64,000 nt of DNA from Streptomyces sp. DH-12 (lineage in GTDB: Bacteria; Actinomycetota; Actinomycetes; Streptomycetales; Streptomycetaceae). Each line of letters opens with the position of its first letter. The stretch's first letter is position 1. Of the stretch, positions 62,438 to 64,000 are shown piece after piece. A program made the translations under genes and the position numbers. The notes beneath the pieces are model-generated. The model saw only the letters and a program-made list of their open reading frames with translations. It was not told the DNA's origin and made no database searches. Location of the stretch: assembly GCF_002899455.1 (NCBI RefSeq), contig NZ_PPFB01000001.1, forward strand, positions 992,001-1,056,000, given 5' to 3'.

Positions 62438-63634
62438 ATGGCCCCCGCCTCCCCGTCCGCCCGTTCGGCCACGCCCACCGAGCCGGCTCCGGCCACGCGG
62501 CCCCGCAACCGCAGACAGCTGATCGTCGAGGCGGCCGGGCGGGTGTTCAGCGAGCGCGGCTATCACACGGCCTCCATGGAGGAGGTCGCCGCCCAGGTCG
62601 GCATCTCGGCGGCCGCGCTGTACCGGCACTTCCCCAACAAGTACGCGCTGTTCGCGGAGTGCGCGGACGTCATGGTGGACGGGCTGGTCGCGGTGCTGGA
62701 CGAGGTGCCGCCCGGAGCGAGCCTCACGGACGTCCTCACGGCGCTCACCCGGATCACGGTGGCGCACCGCGCGTCGGGCGGCGTGTACCGCTGGGAGGCG
62801 CGCTACCTCAACCGCGAGGACCGCCGGCGCCTGCGGGTGAAGTTCGGGCGTCTGGTCGAGCGGGTCGACGAGGCGGTGCAGCGCGAGCATCCGCTGCCCG
62901 ACGAGCGGCTGCGGGCGGTGGCGGCCCTCGGCGCGATCGGGTCGGTCACGATGCACCGCACCTCCATCGCCCAACGGCGCGCGGAGGAGCTGCTGTCGGC
63001 CGCCGCGCTCGGGGTGGCCGCGAGCGACCCCGTGGCGGTCCCGCCCGGCGCGCACCCGGTGGAACTGCCCGCCCGGCCCGTCCCGCGCACCCGGCGCGGG
63101 GAGATCCTCGCCGCGTCCGTGCCGCTGTTCGCCCGGAACGGCTTCGCCAACGTCACCAACGGGCAGATCGCGCAGGCGGTCGGCCTGACCCCGTCCGCGC
63201 TGTACCGCCACTACCCCGGGAAGATCGACATCCTGGCGGCGGCCTGCCTCCAGGCGGCGGCACTGCTGTCCCAGGGGGTGGAGCGGAACCTTCAGGGAGT
63301 GGCCGGCCCGCGCGAGGCGGTGGTCGCGCTGGCGGCGACGTACGTGGCCTACAGCTTCGAGCACACCGAGCTGAACAGCGTGGCCGAGGCCGAACTGGCG
63401 GGACTGCGCGACGACTTGCGGCGCACGGTGGTCCAGGCACAGCGGGAGCACATCGCCGTGTGGGAGCAGCAGCTGCGGCTGGTGCGCCCGGAGCTGGACC
63501 CCCGGCAGGCCAGGGTGCTGGTGCACGCGGGTTTCGGTGTGGTGGTCGAGGCGGGGCGGGCCCTGCGGTGGCGGGACACCCCGGAGAACCGCGAGGCCGT
63601 GACCGCGCTGGCGTTGGGCGCCCTGGGTCTGTGA
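62438..63634 (+). CDS. Regulator with two TetR domains in tandem
   Basis: 398 residues, about twice the usual TetR length. First HTH at ~27-75 (IVEAAGRVFSERGYHTASME, VAAQVGISAAALYRHFPNKY) with its ligand domain to ~200. A linker rich in Pro leads to a second HTH at ~220-265 (ILAASVPLFARNGFANVTNG, IAQAVGLTPSALYRHYPGK) and second ligand domain to the end. Both HTHs look intact. Such double-TetR proteins are known in actinomycetes near lipid genes; one chain may act as a pseudo-dimer. No Shine-Dalgarno is evident; the ATG follows a palindrome. Confidence 0.9.
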   Translation: MAPASPSARSATPTEPAPATRPRNRRQLIVEAAGRVFSERGYHTASMEEVAAQVGISAAALYRHFPNKYALFAECADVMVDGLVAVLDEVPPGASLTDVLTALTRITVAHRASGGVYRWEARYLNREDRRRLRVKFGRLVERVDEAVQREHPLPDERLRAVAALGAIGSVTMHRTSIAQRRAEELLSAAALGVAASDPVAVPPGAHPVELPARPVPRTRRGEILAASVPLFARNGFANVTNGQIAQAVGLTPSALYRHYPGKIDILAAACLQAAALLSQGVERNLQGVAGPREAVVALAATYVAYSFEHTELNSVAEAELAGLRDDLRRTVVQAQREHIAVWEQQLRLVRPELDPRQARVLVHAGFGVVVEAGRALRWRDTPENREAVTALALGALGL

Positions 63635-63697
63635 CCCCGCCCCTCGGCCCTGGTGCCGCGAGGCGGGGTCGGACGGGTGTCACCGCGGCCCCTCCGC

Positions 63698-64000
63698 TCA
63701 AGTGGGCCGGTTGCCGGTGGGGATGGTGATGGGCGTGGTGAACGCCGAGGATCCCTTGTTGAGGAACAGCATGGCCAGGGCCCGCACGAACTGGTCGAGC
63801 ATGTAGAAGGCGCCGGGCATGACGGGCGACAGCCCCTCACGGAAGAGGATGAACGCCGGCCACGCCGTGCGGACCAGCGCGGCGGCCGCGTAGTCACGCC
63901 GGAGGCCGAGCCAGTCGCCGACCTCGTCGCTGAGGACGTAGCGCACGAACTCGTTGAGGAAGCCGCGGGTGACGCCGAGGTCGATCTGCGCGGTCAGGCC
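63698..64000 (-). CDS. Unidentified protein, C-terminal part only (5' end outside window)
   Basis: The frame is open from base 64000 to the stop at 63698, giving ~100 residues: FLNEFVRYVLSDEVGDWLGL, YAAAALVRTAWPAFILFREG, AFYMLDQFVRALAMLFLNKG, ending ITIPTGNRPT. Helical with amphipathic or membrane-like stretches. It may be the end of an oxygenase MpaB/DUF2236-type protein, but the visible part is too short to assign. A GTG at 63946 exists but coding clearly continues upstream. Confidence 0.7.
   Translation of the reverse strand, partial: GLTAQIDLGVTRGFLNEFVRYVLSDEVGDWLGLRRDYAAAALVRTAWPAFILFREGLSPVMPGAFYMLDQFVRALAMLFLNKGSSAFTTPITIPTGNRPT

Overview
The window looks like Streptomyces chromosome, or a very close relative. 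GC is very high with strong G/C at third codon positions, GTG and TTG starts are common, and many gene junctions overlap as GTGA or ATGA. Several families are typical of that genus (DUF5302, DUF6328, DUF2804, Methyltransf_19, tandem TetR), and there is a DmdR1/IdeR-type iron box and DasR-like operator cores. No rRNA, tRNA or CRISPR was seen.

Region 1 (1-33.9 kb) is a large host-type glycan island. It opens with LutC (lactate oxidation), a sugar mutarotase and a fuconolactonase-type amidohydrolase. A GntR/FadR regulator follows, reading away from a GH95 alpha-L-fucosidase, with three copies of one operator between them. Next come a huge GH35 beta-galactosidase, an operon of ROK regulator, formylglycine-generating enzyme and sulfatase, and a divergent operon of a second sulfatase, an SsuABC-like importer, a DUF4838 protein and a GH29 fucosidase carrying an F-type lectin. 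A secreted GH3 (NagZ-like) hexosaminidase, a GH101 endo-alpha-N-acetylgalactosaminidase, a beta-helix/CBM13 protein and an SGNH esterase with a CBM40-like domain complete the set. GH101 cuts mucin core-1 O-glycans from protein. The fucosidases, galactosidase, sulfatases, hexosaminidase and putative sialate O-acetylesterase would strip fucose, galactose, sulfate, HexNAc and O-acetyl groups. The non-phosphorylative fucose route ends in pyruvate plus L-lactate, which explains LutC. The inferred system is sulfated, fucosylated mucin-type O-glycan use by a Streptomyces.

Region 2 (34-38.7 kb) has a methyltransferase, an IS5-type transposase remnant, two small atypical ORFs and a large GmrSD-like (DUF262-DUF1524) protein with an inserted alkyltransferase-like domain lacking the reactive Cys. 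This is probably a modified-DNA restriction module. A decayed HATPase gene follows.

Region 3 (38.7-47 kb) holds an iron-box-controlled heterodimeric ABC transporter whose two ATPase domains are degenerate in complementary ways. Around it are small membrane and housekeeping-accessory proteins (DUF6215, DUF6328, DUF2804, DUF5302) and a flavin-monooxygenase remnant.

Region 4 (46-64 kb) is lipid or acyl-CoA catabolism. It has an MpaB-like oxygenase with aldehyde dehydrogenase, a TetR gene facing an acyl-CoA dehydrogenase, and a six-gene minus-strand beta-oxidation operon (alpha-methylacyl-CoA racemase-like protein, F420-type oxidoreductase, acyl-CoA dehydrogenase, thiolase, FadB-like protein, acyl-CoA ligase). 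That operon is divergent from a TetR gene across two similar operators. A GXWXG/DUF4334 protein, a zinc alcohol dehydrogenase, a composite tandem repeat and a double-TetR regulator follow. The window ends inside an unidentified minus-strand gene.
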